Shown here: positions 1 to 6,153 of the stretch, piece after piece
Layout of the letters: every line of letters starts with the position of its first letter
Numbering within the stretch: position 1 is the first letter of the stretch
Notes under the pieces: model-generated
Told to the model about the DNA's origin: nothing
What the model saw: only the letters and a program-made list of their open reading frames with translations
The model's database searches: none
Position numbers and translations under genes: made by a program
Source: Cytophagales bacterium
Lineage (GTDB): Bacteria; Bacteroidota; Bacteroidia; Cytophagales; JAAEPT01
Direction of reading: 5' to 3'
Length of the DNA: 12,980 nucleotides
Assembly: GCA_011524675.1 (NCBI GenBank)
Contig: WTJX01000429.1
Span: 1-12,980, forward strand

Positions 1-414
1 ACACAAGCTATTCTTCATCTGAAACTCTATAAAGTTGTATAGATAGAGTATCGAAAATAGGAGAGGTAATATGCTATTGTTGATACAAAAGGTTAAAAAA
101 GGATAGCGTATCGTCCCTAAAAAGTTATACAGCTTACTATTGAGGATGTAGGTAGTAATAAAATATGACATGCAAAAAACACCAAAGGCTATCCCTACAA
201 ATAGCATACTGAAGAAGGAGATTTGATTTAAGTATTCTGGGTCTAAGAATAAATAGTTTAAGCCAATGCCTAGTCCAAAATTATGGGTAATGATCGCAAA
301 TAACACAAGCCAAAAAAATACCAACAATACATTTCTCTTGAACTGTAAGAGAAACAGTTGGATAGGAAAAAACCTAATAATTGACCTTAAACGCTTTTGT
401 AAGCTTTTGCCCAT
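1..414 (-). CDS. N-terminal part of a multi-pass membrane protein, probably a patatin-like phospholipase (partial, runs off the window)
   Basis: An open frame of 138 codons runs from an ATG at 412-414 to the left edge without a stop, so only the N-terminus is present. The product starts MGKSLQKRLR and has about three hydrophobic segments, near residues 17-45, 66-92 and 106-130. The pattern FLDPEYL (56-62), then a hydrophobic stretch with FGVF, then PFLTFCINNSILPLLF (105-120) is what I recall from the N-terminal membrane region of Bacteroidota patatin-like phospholipases. In those, a lipid acyl hydrolase domain follows, but here it would lie outside the window, so the GxSxG serine motif cannot be checked. 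That assignment is memory-based inference; the membrane nature is seen directly. The ATG is the only sensible start: in-frame stops lie just upstream and no other ATG intervenes. No Shine-Dalgarno and no clear TAnnTTTG box is visible. Confidence 0.7.
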   Translation of the reverse strand, partial: MGKSLQKRLRSIIRFFPIQLFLLQFKRNVLLVFFWLVLFAIITHNFGLGIGLNYLFLDPEYLNQISFFSMLFVGIAFGVFCMSYFITTYILNSKLYNFLGTIRYPFLTFCINNSILPLLFSILYLYNFIEFQMKNSLC

Positions 415-600
415 GTTTTTACTTAAAAATTTAAAATCTAAATTAATAGTTTGTTCTCAAAAGTTCTAATTTCAAAAGATATAAAAATTATAATGAATAA
501 TGGGGTGTTATGTGGATTGAGAAACTAGAGCTTTATAGAAATTAAAAAATGAAGGGTGATAGTGATTAGTGATTAACGATTAGTGTTGAGTTATGGCAGT

Positions 601-621
601 ATAACTTGGTAGTTTGTGCCT
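601..621 (+). repeat. Dispersed TGGTAGTTTGTGCC element, copy 1 of 3
   Basis: These 21 bases are identical to 3053-3073. In both places they are followed by a T-rich base pair or two, then TTCAAGAAA and ATGAAAAAAT. A 14-bp core, TGGTAGTTTGTGCC, recurs a third time at 813-826. All copies are intergenic and in the same orientation. Function unknown. Confidence 0.8.
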
Positions 622-663
622 ATGTTCAAGAAAATGAAAAAATGAATTTCTATAGTGGTCAAT

Positions 664-719
664 GATTAATGATTAGTGATTAATATAATTTGTACTTTAT
701 ACTATTGATTTAGTACTCG
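664..719 (+). repeat. Heptanucleotide array, 8 degenerate 7-bp units in phase
   Basis: Eight consecutive 7-bp units fit without gaps: GATTAAT at 664, GATTAGT at 671, GATTAAT at 678, ATAATTT at 685, GTACTTT at 692, ATACTAT at 699, TGATTTA at 706 and GTACTCG at 713. The order (GATTARY units, then NTACTNN units, then an A-rich junction) is the same as in the arrays at 2916-2978 and 3128-3197. This points to copies of one longer element with a 7-bp internal period. A period of seven cannot preserve a reading frame, so it is not coding. A further short run, GATTAGT 564, GATTAAC 571, GATTAGT 578 and GTTGAGT 585, lies just upstream. Confidence 0.75.
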
Positions 720-720
720 A

Positions 721-733
721 AAGGGCGGAAGCG
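721..733 (+). repeat. Short dispersed element AAGGGCGGAAGCG, copy 1
   Basis: The 13-bp sequence AAGGGCGGAAGCG directly follows the heptad array and recurs exactly at 12809-12821, there directly after a perfect 11-bp stem-loop. Being G/C-rich in an A/T-rich spacer, it stands out. Its position after the array matches that of the GGATTTTATTCCAC segment in the other two copies, so it may be an alternative end of the same element. Confidence 0.6.
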
Positions 734-812
734 TTAAGAAAATAGACCTTAGTCTGTTTTTAGCAACGAGCCAGTATGTGGGAAGGGATTAAAAAAGGAC
801 TGTAATGTAGCC

Positions 813-826
813 TGGTAGTTTGTGCC
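813..826 (+). repeat. Dispersed TGGTAGTTTGTGCC element, copy 2 of 3
   Basis: The 14-bp core is exact, but the flanks differ from the copies at 601 and 3053: GTAGCC instead of ATAACT before it, and CTTACTG after it. It is therefore a diverged or shortened copy. Confidence 0.65.
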
Positions 827-1199
827 CTTACTGAAAAAAATAAAGGAGCTGATTTAAACTTTTTTTAAGAAAAAATCTTTTTCCCCTCAGATTTATACTC
901 GTTTTTTGAATGGGTTGATAGCAGCGGAGAAGATGAAACAGTAAAAAAACAGACAGAAATTACAATTTTCTAATCATATGTTCATTTTTTAAACATAGTT
1001 TGATCGCTAACCAATCAATTTGATTAACTTTATGCGGTCAAAAAAAGGAAAAATTAAAGTTTAGAGAATTCTCCTTGTGATTTCAAAACAATTTTCATCA
1101 AAAAAATAGGAATAGTTGTCTTGTATTCTCATTTTTGTATCTAAGAAAAAAACAAAAAACTAAAACATGCGCTTACATTAATATTTAACTTTATTTTAT

Positions 1200-2870
1200 A
1201 TGAAAAAAAATATTAGCTTAACCATATTATCAATTTTTCTATTTTTCATGTTCTGCTCGAATACCAAGGCAGAAAGAAGAATTGCGCTTGTCATTGGCAA
1301 CACCAATTATAAAAGCGTCCCTGTGCTCCTAAACCCCATCAAAGATGCAAGGGATATAGCCGATCAGTTACGAGGCACAGGCTTTGATGTTACAGAAGCC
1401 TACGATTTAAACTATCAATCTTTGAAAGAAGAAATTCTTTCATTTACAGAGAAGATCAAATATTACGACGTTGCATTATTCTACTATGCAGGTCATGGCA
1501 CCCAATACTTAGGTAACAATTACTTAGTCCCCGTAGATGTAAATATAACCTACTCATCCGATGTGGCATTGAGTTGTGTTCCATTGCATAGCCTCTCCCA
1601 ACTTATCAATAAGTACGAAGACAAAACCAAAATCATTATCCTTGACGCTTGTAGGTCTTACAGCGAATCAGACAATAATATAGCAGAAATAAACAAAGGT
1701 TTTGCTATTGCAGAAGCACCAAGTGGTACACTGCTATGCTTCTCTACTAGCCCAGGAGGTAAGGCTTACGAAAGTTTTGAAAATGGTCTCTACACTGAAT
1801 CCTTATTGAAATATATGATGTACCCAGACACTAAGTTGATAGACCTCATGAGTAAAGTACGAAACGAAGTCATCGAGAAATCCAACGGTTTACAAGTGCC
1901 TTGGGAATCCACTTCACTAAGGTCTAATGATTTTATCCTAAGAAAAAGTCCTGAACTAACACTAAAAGTAAATATCTCAGAAGGAGAAAAAGCCGAATTT
2001 CAAGACCAGGGCGTACTACATGCTTTCTCAAACGTAAAAGATGTAAGCTACGAATGGTATTACAATGGAAAAAAAACAAATACAAACGCTGCGGAACTAA
2101 AAATAAGAAAGACAGGTACTTACCAAGCTATAGCCATTACTAGCGGGGGGCAAAAAGTAGCTTCGCAACCTATCAGTGTAAAAGTAAAATCTAGCATACC
2201 ACTATCTGTAAGTATTATTACACCAGAGCCTTATCGTTTTGAGCAGATAGCTAAGATAAAAACAATCTCAAATAAGTACAATACAGTTTACAAATGGTAT
2301 AAAGGAGACAAACTCATCTCAAATGCACCAAACTTCACCACTTACGAGAGTGGCACCTACTTACTACATGCCGAATCCGAAGACTACAAAGTAGATAAAA
2401 CCATCAACATACAGGTAAAACCAATCGACCTTAATCTGTTTTGTCCACAATCTTTTGCAGATGTATTCATCAAAAATGACGATTGGAAATCTAACTTTAA
2501 AAAAGCGCTCAACATCAATACTGTGGCTTTGCCTGAAACAAAAAATGTAAGTGATGAACTAGATAAACTCAAAGAAGATATGGATTTAATCATGATAAAA
2601 TCAAAATCATTAAAAACGCTTAATGTATCTGACAAACAAACTAAAAGTTATTTATACTGTTTTTCGATGGTCCATGATAATAACTATTACCACGTATTAG
2701 CCAAAAAATCTACTTTCAAAAAACACAAAAAACAAACAGATGCATTGTTACGCCTTATCTCAGACCGTTACGACAAGATCATAGATCACCATAACTATAC
2801 CTCTACAAATATAGAAGAATACAAAGCCAGCAAAACGCAGGTTGATGCCAAAGTACCTGTGAAAGGGTAA
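1200..2870 (+). CDS. Secreted caspase-like (peptidase C14) protease with two Ig-like domains and an unassigned C-terminal domain
   Basis: The 556-residue product starts with a signal peptide (hydrophobic residues 6-19, likely cleavage after TKA at 24). Residues 26-250 form a bacterial caspase domain: the strand RIALVIGN, the catalytic histidine H99 in YYAGHG, the catalytic cysteine C151 in ILDACR, and a late PWESTSLRSNDF segment usual for this family. Such proteases cut peptide bonds through a Cys-His dyad, often after basic residues; the substrate is unknown. Residues about 252-330 and 333-406 are two Ig-like modules, each with a W-Y core (WYYNG at 286-290, WYKGD at 366-370) and a later G-T-Y (306-308, 385-387). 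Residues 410-535 are mixed alpha/beta and not recognised; a weak likeness to periplasmic solute-binding folds is only an impression. The ATG is the natural start for the signal peptide. No neighbouring gene shares its transcript: it stands alone between two repeat-rich spacers. It is not a close copy of the caspase at 9603-10553. Confidence 0.9.
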   Translation: MKKNISLTILSIFLFFMFCSNTKAERRIALVIGNTNYKSVPVLLNPIKDARDIADQLRGTGFDVTEAYDLNYQSLKEEILSFTEKIKYYDVALFYYAGHGTQYLGNNYLVPVDVNITYSSDVALSCVPLHSLSQLINKYEDKTKIIILDACRSYSESDNNIAEINKGFAIAEAPSGTLLCFSTSPGGKAYESFENGLYTESLLKYMMYPDTKLIDLMSKVRNEVIEKSNGLQVPWESTSLRSNDFILRKSPELTLKVNISEGEKAEFQDQGVLHAFSNVKDVSYEWYYNGKKTNTNAAELKIRKTGTYQAIAITSGGQKVASQPISVKVKSSIPLSVSIITPEPYRFEQIAKIKTISNKYNTVYKWYKGDKLISNAPNFTTYESGTYLLHAESEDYKVDKTINIQVKPIDLNLFCPQSFADVFIKNDDWKSNFKKALNINTVALPETKNVSDELDKLKEDMDLIMIKSKSLKTLNVSDKQTKSYLYCFSMVHDNNYYHVLAKKSTFKKHKKQTDALLRLISDRYDKIIDHHNYTSTNIEEYKASKTQVDAKVPVKG

Positions 2871-2884
2871 ATAAGGTTATTAAT

Positions 2885-2978
2885 GCTGAGTGATGGGGTA
2901 TGTGTTGAAACCAGTGATTAACGATTAGTGTTTAATAAACTTTGTACTAAAAACTTAATCCTAATTACTAGATACTCT
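2885..2978 (+). repeat. Heptanucleotide array, about 13 units with one phase shift
   Basis: Units GCTGAGT 2885, GATGGGG 2892, TATGTGT 2899 and TGAAACC 2906 are followed, after a 3-base slip, by GATTAAC 2916, GATTAGT 2923, GTTTAAT 2930, AAACTTT 2937, GTACTAA 2944, AAACTTA 2951, ATCCTAA 2958, TTACTAG 2965 and ATACTCT 2972. Six successive units carry ACT or CCT at unit positions 3-5, which is the clearest evidence of the 7-bp period. The first part resembles 8539-8566. Confidence 0.75.
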
Positions 2979-3008
2979 AAAAAGCAGGATTTTATTCCAC
3001 GAAAGTGG
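2969..3008 (+). repeat. 40-bp repeat with terminal CCAC-GAAA-GTGG hairpin, copy 1
   Basis: This segment matches 3187-3226 at 36 of 40 positions by eye, with a constant offset of 218 bp. It contains the invariant block GGATTTTATTCCAC (2987-3000) and ends in a short hairpin, CCAC 2997-3000 and GTGG 3005-3008, closing a GAAA loop. In this copy the stem extends to 5 bp (TCCAC/GTGGA). Confidence 0.7.
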
Positions 3009-3013
3009 ACAGA

Positions 3014-3048
3014 GGTTAAAGATTAAGGATCAAAGATTAAAGAAGGGA
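3014..3048 (+). repeat. Short heptanucleotide array, 5 units
   Basis: Units GGTTAAA 3014, GATTAAG 3021, GATCAAA 3028, GATTAAA 3035 and GAAGGGA 3042 are in phase. The G-A-T-y-A-A-r consensus is tighter here than in the neighbouring arrays. It directly precedes the 21-bp element at 3053-3073. Confidence 0.7.
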
Positions 3049-3052
3049 GGAA

Positions 3053-3073
3053 ATAACTTGGTAGTTTGTGCCT
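3053..3073 (+). repeat. Dispersed TGGTAGTTTGTGCC element, copy 3 of 3
   Basis: Identical over 21 bases to 601-621 and in the same orientation. The downstream flank TTCAAGAAATGAAAAAAT also matches copy 1 with a small indel, so the repeated block is about 45 bp long in total. Confidence 0.8.
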
Positions 3074-3127
3074 TTATTCAAGAAATGAAAAAATTAAAGT
3101 AATTAAAAAATGAATTAGGTTTTCAGT

Positions 3128-3197
3128 GATTATTGGTTAATGATTAGTGTATAATATGTTTATACTTTATACTAATGGCTCAATATTAGATACTCAA
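3128..3197 (+). repeat. Heptanucleotide array, about 10 units
   Basis: Units GATTATT 3128, GGTTAAT 3135, GATTAGT 3142 and GTATAAT 3149 are followed by TACTTTA 3163, TACTAAT 3170, GGCTCAA 3177, TATTAGA 3184 and TACTCAA 3191. The sequence has the same order of unit types as 664-719 and 2916-2978, with a one-base slip near 3156-3162. Confidence 0.7.
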
Positions 3198-3226
3198 AAG
3201 AGCTGGATTTTATTCCACAAAAGTGG
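3187..3226 (+). repeat. 40-bp repeat with terminal CCAC-AAAA-GTGG hairpin, copy 2
   Basis: Second copy of the element at 2969-3008. The invariant GGATTTTATTCCAC block is at 3205-3218 and the hairpin arms are CCAC 3215-3218 and GTGG 3223-3226. The loop base changes from G to A while both arms are kept. Confidence 0.7.
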
Positions 3227-3302
3227 CACAAGCTAATTAATAATGAAAAAATTAAAGAAATTAAAAATGAAGAACTGGACTATTGAGGATTTTGAGAGAC
3301 AA

Positions 3303-3428
3303 GACTTAAGATAAAAGATATAATGACGTAAGAACACTGAAAGCGTATAGCTCAAAGCTCATTACCCAAAGCTAACATGAACTATCGACTAATAACATAA
3401 AACTTAAAACCTATAACTTAAAACCTAT
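3303..3428 (+). repeat. Heptanucleotide array, 18 units in one unbroken phase, abutting the TonB-receptor start
   Basis: 126 bp divide exactly into 18 units without a slip. Examples: GACTTAA 3303, GATAAAA 3310, TGACGTA 3324, TGAAAGC 3338, TCAAAGC 3352, TCATTAC 3359, CCAAAGC 3366, AACTATC 3380, GACTAAT 3387, AACATAA 3394. The last four units are two exact copies of a 14-bp pair, AACTTAAAACCTAT at 3401-3414 and 3415-3428. The units TGACGTA and the later xAAAGCxCATTACC order recur at 8614-8648. Only 8 bp separate the array from the ATG at 3437, so any mRNA starting upstream carries it in its 5' leader. Confidence 0.8.
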
Positions 3429-3436
3429 ATACCCCC

Positions 3437-6097
3437 ATGAAAACTATCTTATTAACCCCACTGCTATTATTTGCAAGTTTATGCTATGCACAATACGGAT
3501 TCATCACAGGTTATGTGAGTGATAAACTAAGCTCGCAATCAGATGCAACGGTACTACTCGAGGGTACATCTTTTGGTGCTATCACCAATGCAGATGGTTA
3601 TTTTGCCTTTGAAGTGGATACAGGTACTTATACGTTAGTCATATCCAAAAGTGGATATACTACAGAGCTTCAAAAGATCATCGTTACAGACCTGAGAACT
3701 GTAAACTTGAACATTCTGCTAAAACCAACACTAATGAACGAAGAGGTTGGTTCTGGCTCTACGACTCCTTTGAAGCAGAAACAAATGGAAAGTGCTGTAC
3801 CTATAGATGTAATTACCGCCAAAGATATCAAAGATTATAATCAACAAAACTTAGGGCAGTTACTTCACTATATGGTCCCTACCTTTTACTCTACAAGACA
3901 AACCATAGCGGATGGTAGCGATCATACGGACCCTATCTCATTGAGAGGCTTATCTTCAGAGCATGTGCTAGTACTGGTAGATGGCAAACGAAGACATTCT
4001 AGTGCTTTGATACATATCAATGGAACTTTTGGAAGAGGTTCTTCTGGCGTTGACCTCAATGCTATACCCGTTGCAGCAATAGAAAGAATAGAAGTATTAA
4101 GAGATGGTGCTGCTGCCATCTATGGTTCTGATGCCATAGCAGGAGTAATCAATATCATTCTAAAGAAAAAAACAGGGGTAGCTACGCTAAAAACTACTGT
4201 TGGCAATAGCTATCAAAATGATGGCTCTTCGCAAGGTTTCAGTGGAAACTATGGTTTCGGCTTGGGGAAATTAGGATTTTTGAATGTTACAGGTTCGTTC
4301 ATCAATATTATGCCTATCAACAGGGCGGGCAATTATACAGGTGAAATCTTTGGCGATGATAGAGACAATAGCCTTGAAGACAGAGCTGATTTTTTTGAAA
4401 ACAATGGAGACGGTTATGATGAAGAAAAAATCATGGAAATAGGTCAAGCGCACACTAGAAATGCCAATATATTCTTCAATACTGCCATAGAAATCAAAAA
4501 AGGAATGGAAATCTACGCCAATGGTGGACTCAATTACCGCAAAGGAGTGTCAAAGGGCTTCTATAGGTTTCCAAAAGATAGCCTCAAAATAGTGGAAGAC
4601 TTTTATAACTATGGTTTTTCGCCTGAAATGCACACAGATATTAGGGACAACTCTCTAGTGCTAGGTGTGAGAGGAACAATCAATGATAAGTGGGACATAG
4701 ACTTTAGCAACAATAGTGGAAGCAATGCTTTTGATTTCACCGTAAAAAACTCCAACAATGCGTCACTAGGAACAGCATCCCCTATTTCTGCTTATGCAGG
4801 AGGTTTCCGATATGGTCAAGATATCATAGCGCTAGATGTCAAAAGATCATTTGACAAAGTTTTTATTCCTACCAACCTATCATTTGGCTTTAAATTTAGA
4901 ATAGAAAACTACGAGATCGTAGCAGGAGAAACAAACTCTTACACTGACGGTAGCGATACTACTGACGCAGGTGATAGCAAGATAGCTGGTATGCAATTAT
5001 TCCCTGGCTTTCAACCCGAAAACGAGATCAGAAAACTTCGTTCTAACGCCAGTTCTTATATAGACATTGACGTACAGCCTACCAAAAAACTATTGATAAA
5101 CTTGGCAGGTAGGTTTGAGTCTTATACTGACTTTGGGACTAACTTATCATGGAAAGTAGCTTCAAGGTACAAATTTGGTAAAGGCTTAGTTGTAAGAGCA
5201 GCTTATAACACAGGCTTCAAAGCACCATCTTTGCATCAGATATACTATAACAAAGTAAGTACTATTACTTCTAGTACAGATGCTGATGAGCTAGTGCAAG
5301 TAGCAACCTTTAACAACGAAAGCTCAGTAAGCAAATCATTCGGGTTTGAAAGCCTAAAGCCTGAGCTTAGTAGTAGCTATAGCTTTGGACTGACCTCTAG
5401 ACCTATAGAAAACCTATCTATTACCATGGACTATTACAATATAAGCATAGATGACAGAATCGTTCTTACAAGCATTATTTCGGTTGATGATGATTCGGCG
5501 AATTTTTATCCTATCCTCAACCCTTTTGGTATCTCAGAAGCTCAGTTTTTTACCAATGCTGTAAACTCAAACACTTATGGTATTGACGTATTTTCGGTCT
5601 ATTCATTAAATACGGACAAGGTAGTATATAACTTTCATTTAGGCTATAATTATAACCGTACAAATATTACAAGAACGCCTATAACTTCTGAGCTATTAGA
5701 AGAGCAAGAAGAAAAGATATTTGATAGAGGGGAAATATCTAGATTACAAGACGCTACTCCAAGGTCAAAGACTGTAATAAAGTTAAGCGCACAAACAAAC
5801 AAATTTAAGTTTGTGCTCATCAACTCACGCTTTGGAGCTGTGAAATATGTAGATGCAGAAAATGAAGAAAAAGACGAGACTTTTAGTCCCAAATGGATAA
5901 CTGACATTTCTGTGCGCTATAAGCTAAACAACAATATATCACTAACTGTTGGCGCTAACAACTTGTTTGATGTTTATCCAGACAAAAACACTAACTTAGA
6001 AAATACAGCAAATGGTAGTTTTGTATATAGCCGTAGAGTACAGCAATTCGGAATTATGGGAGGCTATTACTTCGGTAAAATTATCATGAAACTATAG
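3437..6097 (+). CDS. TonB-dependent outer-membrane receptor with N-terminal carboxypeptidase-regulatory-like domain
   Basis: The 886-residue protein imports a scarce ligand (siderophore, vitamin, oligosaccharide or peptide; not identifiable here) across the outer membrane with energy from TonB-ExbBD. A signal peptide covers 1-18 (cleavage after CYA). Residues about 22-95 are the CarboxypepD_reg-like beta-sandwich common in Bacteroidota receptors (GYVSDK, LEGTSFGAITNADGYFAF). The plug runs from about 115 to 240 and shows VPIDVITAKDI, ISLRGLSSEHVLVLVDGKRR and the typical RDGAAAIYGSDAIAGVINI near its end. Residues 250-886 are the beta-barrel, with FKAPSLHQIYYN and a C-terminal GANNLFDVYPDKN segment. 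No clear TonB box is seen. The final residues are MKL rather than the usual terminal aromatic. No SusD-like partner follows, so this is not a classical polysaccharide-utilisation locus. The start is fixed by the signal peptide and lies 8 bp after a heptad array. Convergent with the next gene across a stem-loop. Confidence 0.93.
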   Translation: MKTILLTPLLLFASLCYAQYGFITGYVSDKLSSQSDATVLLEGTSFGAITNADGYFAFEVDTGTYTLVISKSGYTTELQKIIVTDLRTVNLNILLKPTLMNEEVGSGSTTPLKQKQMESAVPIDVITAKDIKDYNQQNLGQLLHYMVPTFYSTRQTIADGSDHTDPISLRGLSSEHVLVLVDGKRRHSSALIHINGTFGRGSSGVDLNAIPVAAIERIEVLRDGAAAIYGSDAIAGVINIILKKKTGVATLKTTVGNSYQNDGSSQGFSGNYGFGLGKLGFLNVTGSFINIMPINRAGNYTGEIFGDDRDNSLEDRADFFENNGDGYDEEKIMEIGQAHTRNANIFFNTAIEIKKGMEIYANGGLNYRKGVSKGFYRFPKDSLKIVEDFYNYGFSPEMHTDIRDNSLVLGVRGTINDKWDIDFSNNSGSNAFDFTVKNSNNASLGTASPISAYAGGFRYGQDIIALDVKRSFDKVFIPTNLSFGFKFRIENYEIVAGETNSYTDGSDTTDAGDSKIAGMQLFPGFQPENEIRKLRSNASSYIDIDVQPTKKLLINLAGRFESYTDFGTNLSWKVASRYKFGKGLVVRAAYNTGFKAPSLHQIYYNKVSTITSSTDADELVQVATFNNESSVSKSFGFESLKPELSSSYSFGLTSRPIENLSITMDYYNISIDDRIVLTSIISVDDDSANFYPILNPFGISEAQFFTNAVNSNTYGIDVFSVYSLNTDKVVYNFHLGYNYNRTNITRTPITSELLEEQEEKIFDRGEISRLQDATPRSKTVIKLSAQTNKFKFVLINSRFGAVKYVDAENEEKDETFSPKWITDISVRYKLNNNISLTVGANNLFDVYPDKNTNLENTANGSFVYSRRVQQFGIMGGYYFGKIIMKL

Positions 6098-6105
6098 CCC
6101 TTTCT

Positions 6106-6152
6106 ATTTGAGCTAATCACTAAAGCATCATGCTTCAACGATTAGCTCAAAT
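6106..6152. terminator. Nested perfect stem-loop between convergent genes, likely bidirectional terminator
   Basis: ATTTGAGCTAATC (6106-6118) is the exact reverse complement of 6140-6152, giving a 13-bp perfect stem. Inside the 21-nt loop a second perfect hairpin lies at 6123-6135 (AAGCAT, C, ATGCTT). It starts 9 bp after the stop of the TonB receptor and ends 1 bp before the stop of the opposing gene. No long U-run follows on either strand, so the terminator role is inferred from position and stem quality. Confidence 0.7.
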
Positions 6153-6153
6153 T

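Larger units (their letters stand above)
415..1199. other. Divergent intergenic spacer, non-coding, rich in short repeats
   Basis: This 785-bp spacer lies between divergent genes and has no credible coding frame. Its left half holds dispersed repeats: 7-bp units around 492-512 and 557-591, the array at 664-719, the TGGTAGTTTGTGCC element at 607-620 and 813-826, and a 13-bp element at 721-733 that recurs at 12809-12821. The right half, about 850-1199, is A/T-rich without recognised repeats. It contains a 10-bp palindrome GAGAATTCTC at 1064-1073. I could not find a convincing Bacteroidota promoter in front of the gene at 1200. Confidence 0.7.
2871..3436. other. Intergenic spacer made largely of repeats
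   Basis: These 566 bp separate two co-directional genes, and almost all of the stretch can be assigned to repeat units: heptad arrays at 2885-2978, 3014-3048, 3128-3197 and 3303-3428, two copies of a 40-bp element at 2969-3008 and 3187-3226, and the 21-bp element at 3053-3073. The longest frame in phase with an ATG (around 3243) is only 19 codons and lies in a repeated segment, so I see no gene. No clear promoter for the downstream gene was found. Confidence 0.75.

Noticed and set aside
266..469. A 67-codon plus-strand frame.
   Set aside because: It lies antisense to the better-supported membrane-protein frame at 1-414, has no recognisable features, and its composition fits a shadow.
1116..1137. 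A promoter for the first caspase (TTG at 1116, CATTTTTG at 1130).
   Set aside because: The gap of 11 bp is far too short for the Bacteroidota spacing and the -7 box starts with C.
1200..2870. First caspase as a lipoprotein (Cys at residue 19).
   Set aside because: The residues before the Cys (FMF) do not fit a lipobox, whereas TKA followed by E at 24 is a good signal peptidase I site.
3133..3162. TTG, 19 bp, TATGTTTA as a promoter for the TonB receptor.
   Set aside because: It lies within a heptad array about 275 bp upstream, and the matching positions in the sister arrays do not keep the -7 box, so it is probably a chance result of the repeat.
3243..3302. A possible small peptide starting with a lysine-rich MKKLKKLK.
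   Set aside because: Only 19 codons, inside a repeated A-rich segment that is broken by a stop in the similar copy near 3085.
3303..3428. The heptad arrays as a CRISPR array.
   Set aside because: The unit is 7 bp with no spacers, no repeats of 25-40 bp, and no cas genes are present.
3437..6097. A SusC-type starch or glycan receptor.
   Set aside because: No SusD-like lipoprotein or glycoside hydrolase is next to it, and the length of 886 residues is shorter than usual for SusC; a general TonB-dependent receptor is the safer name.
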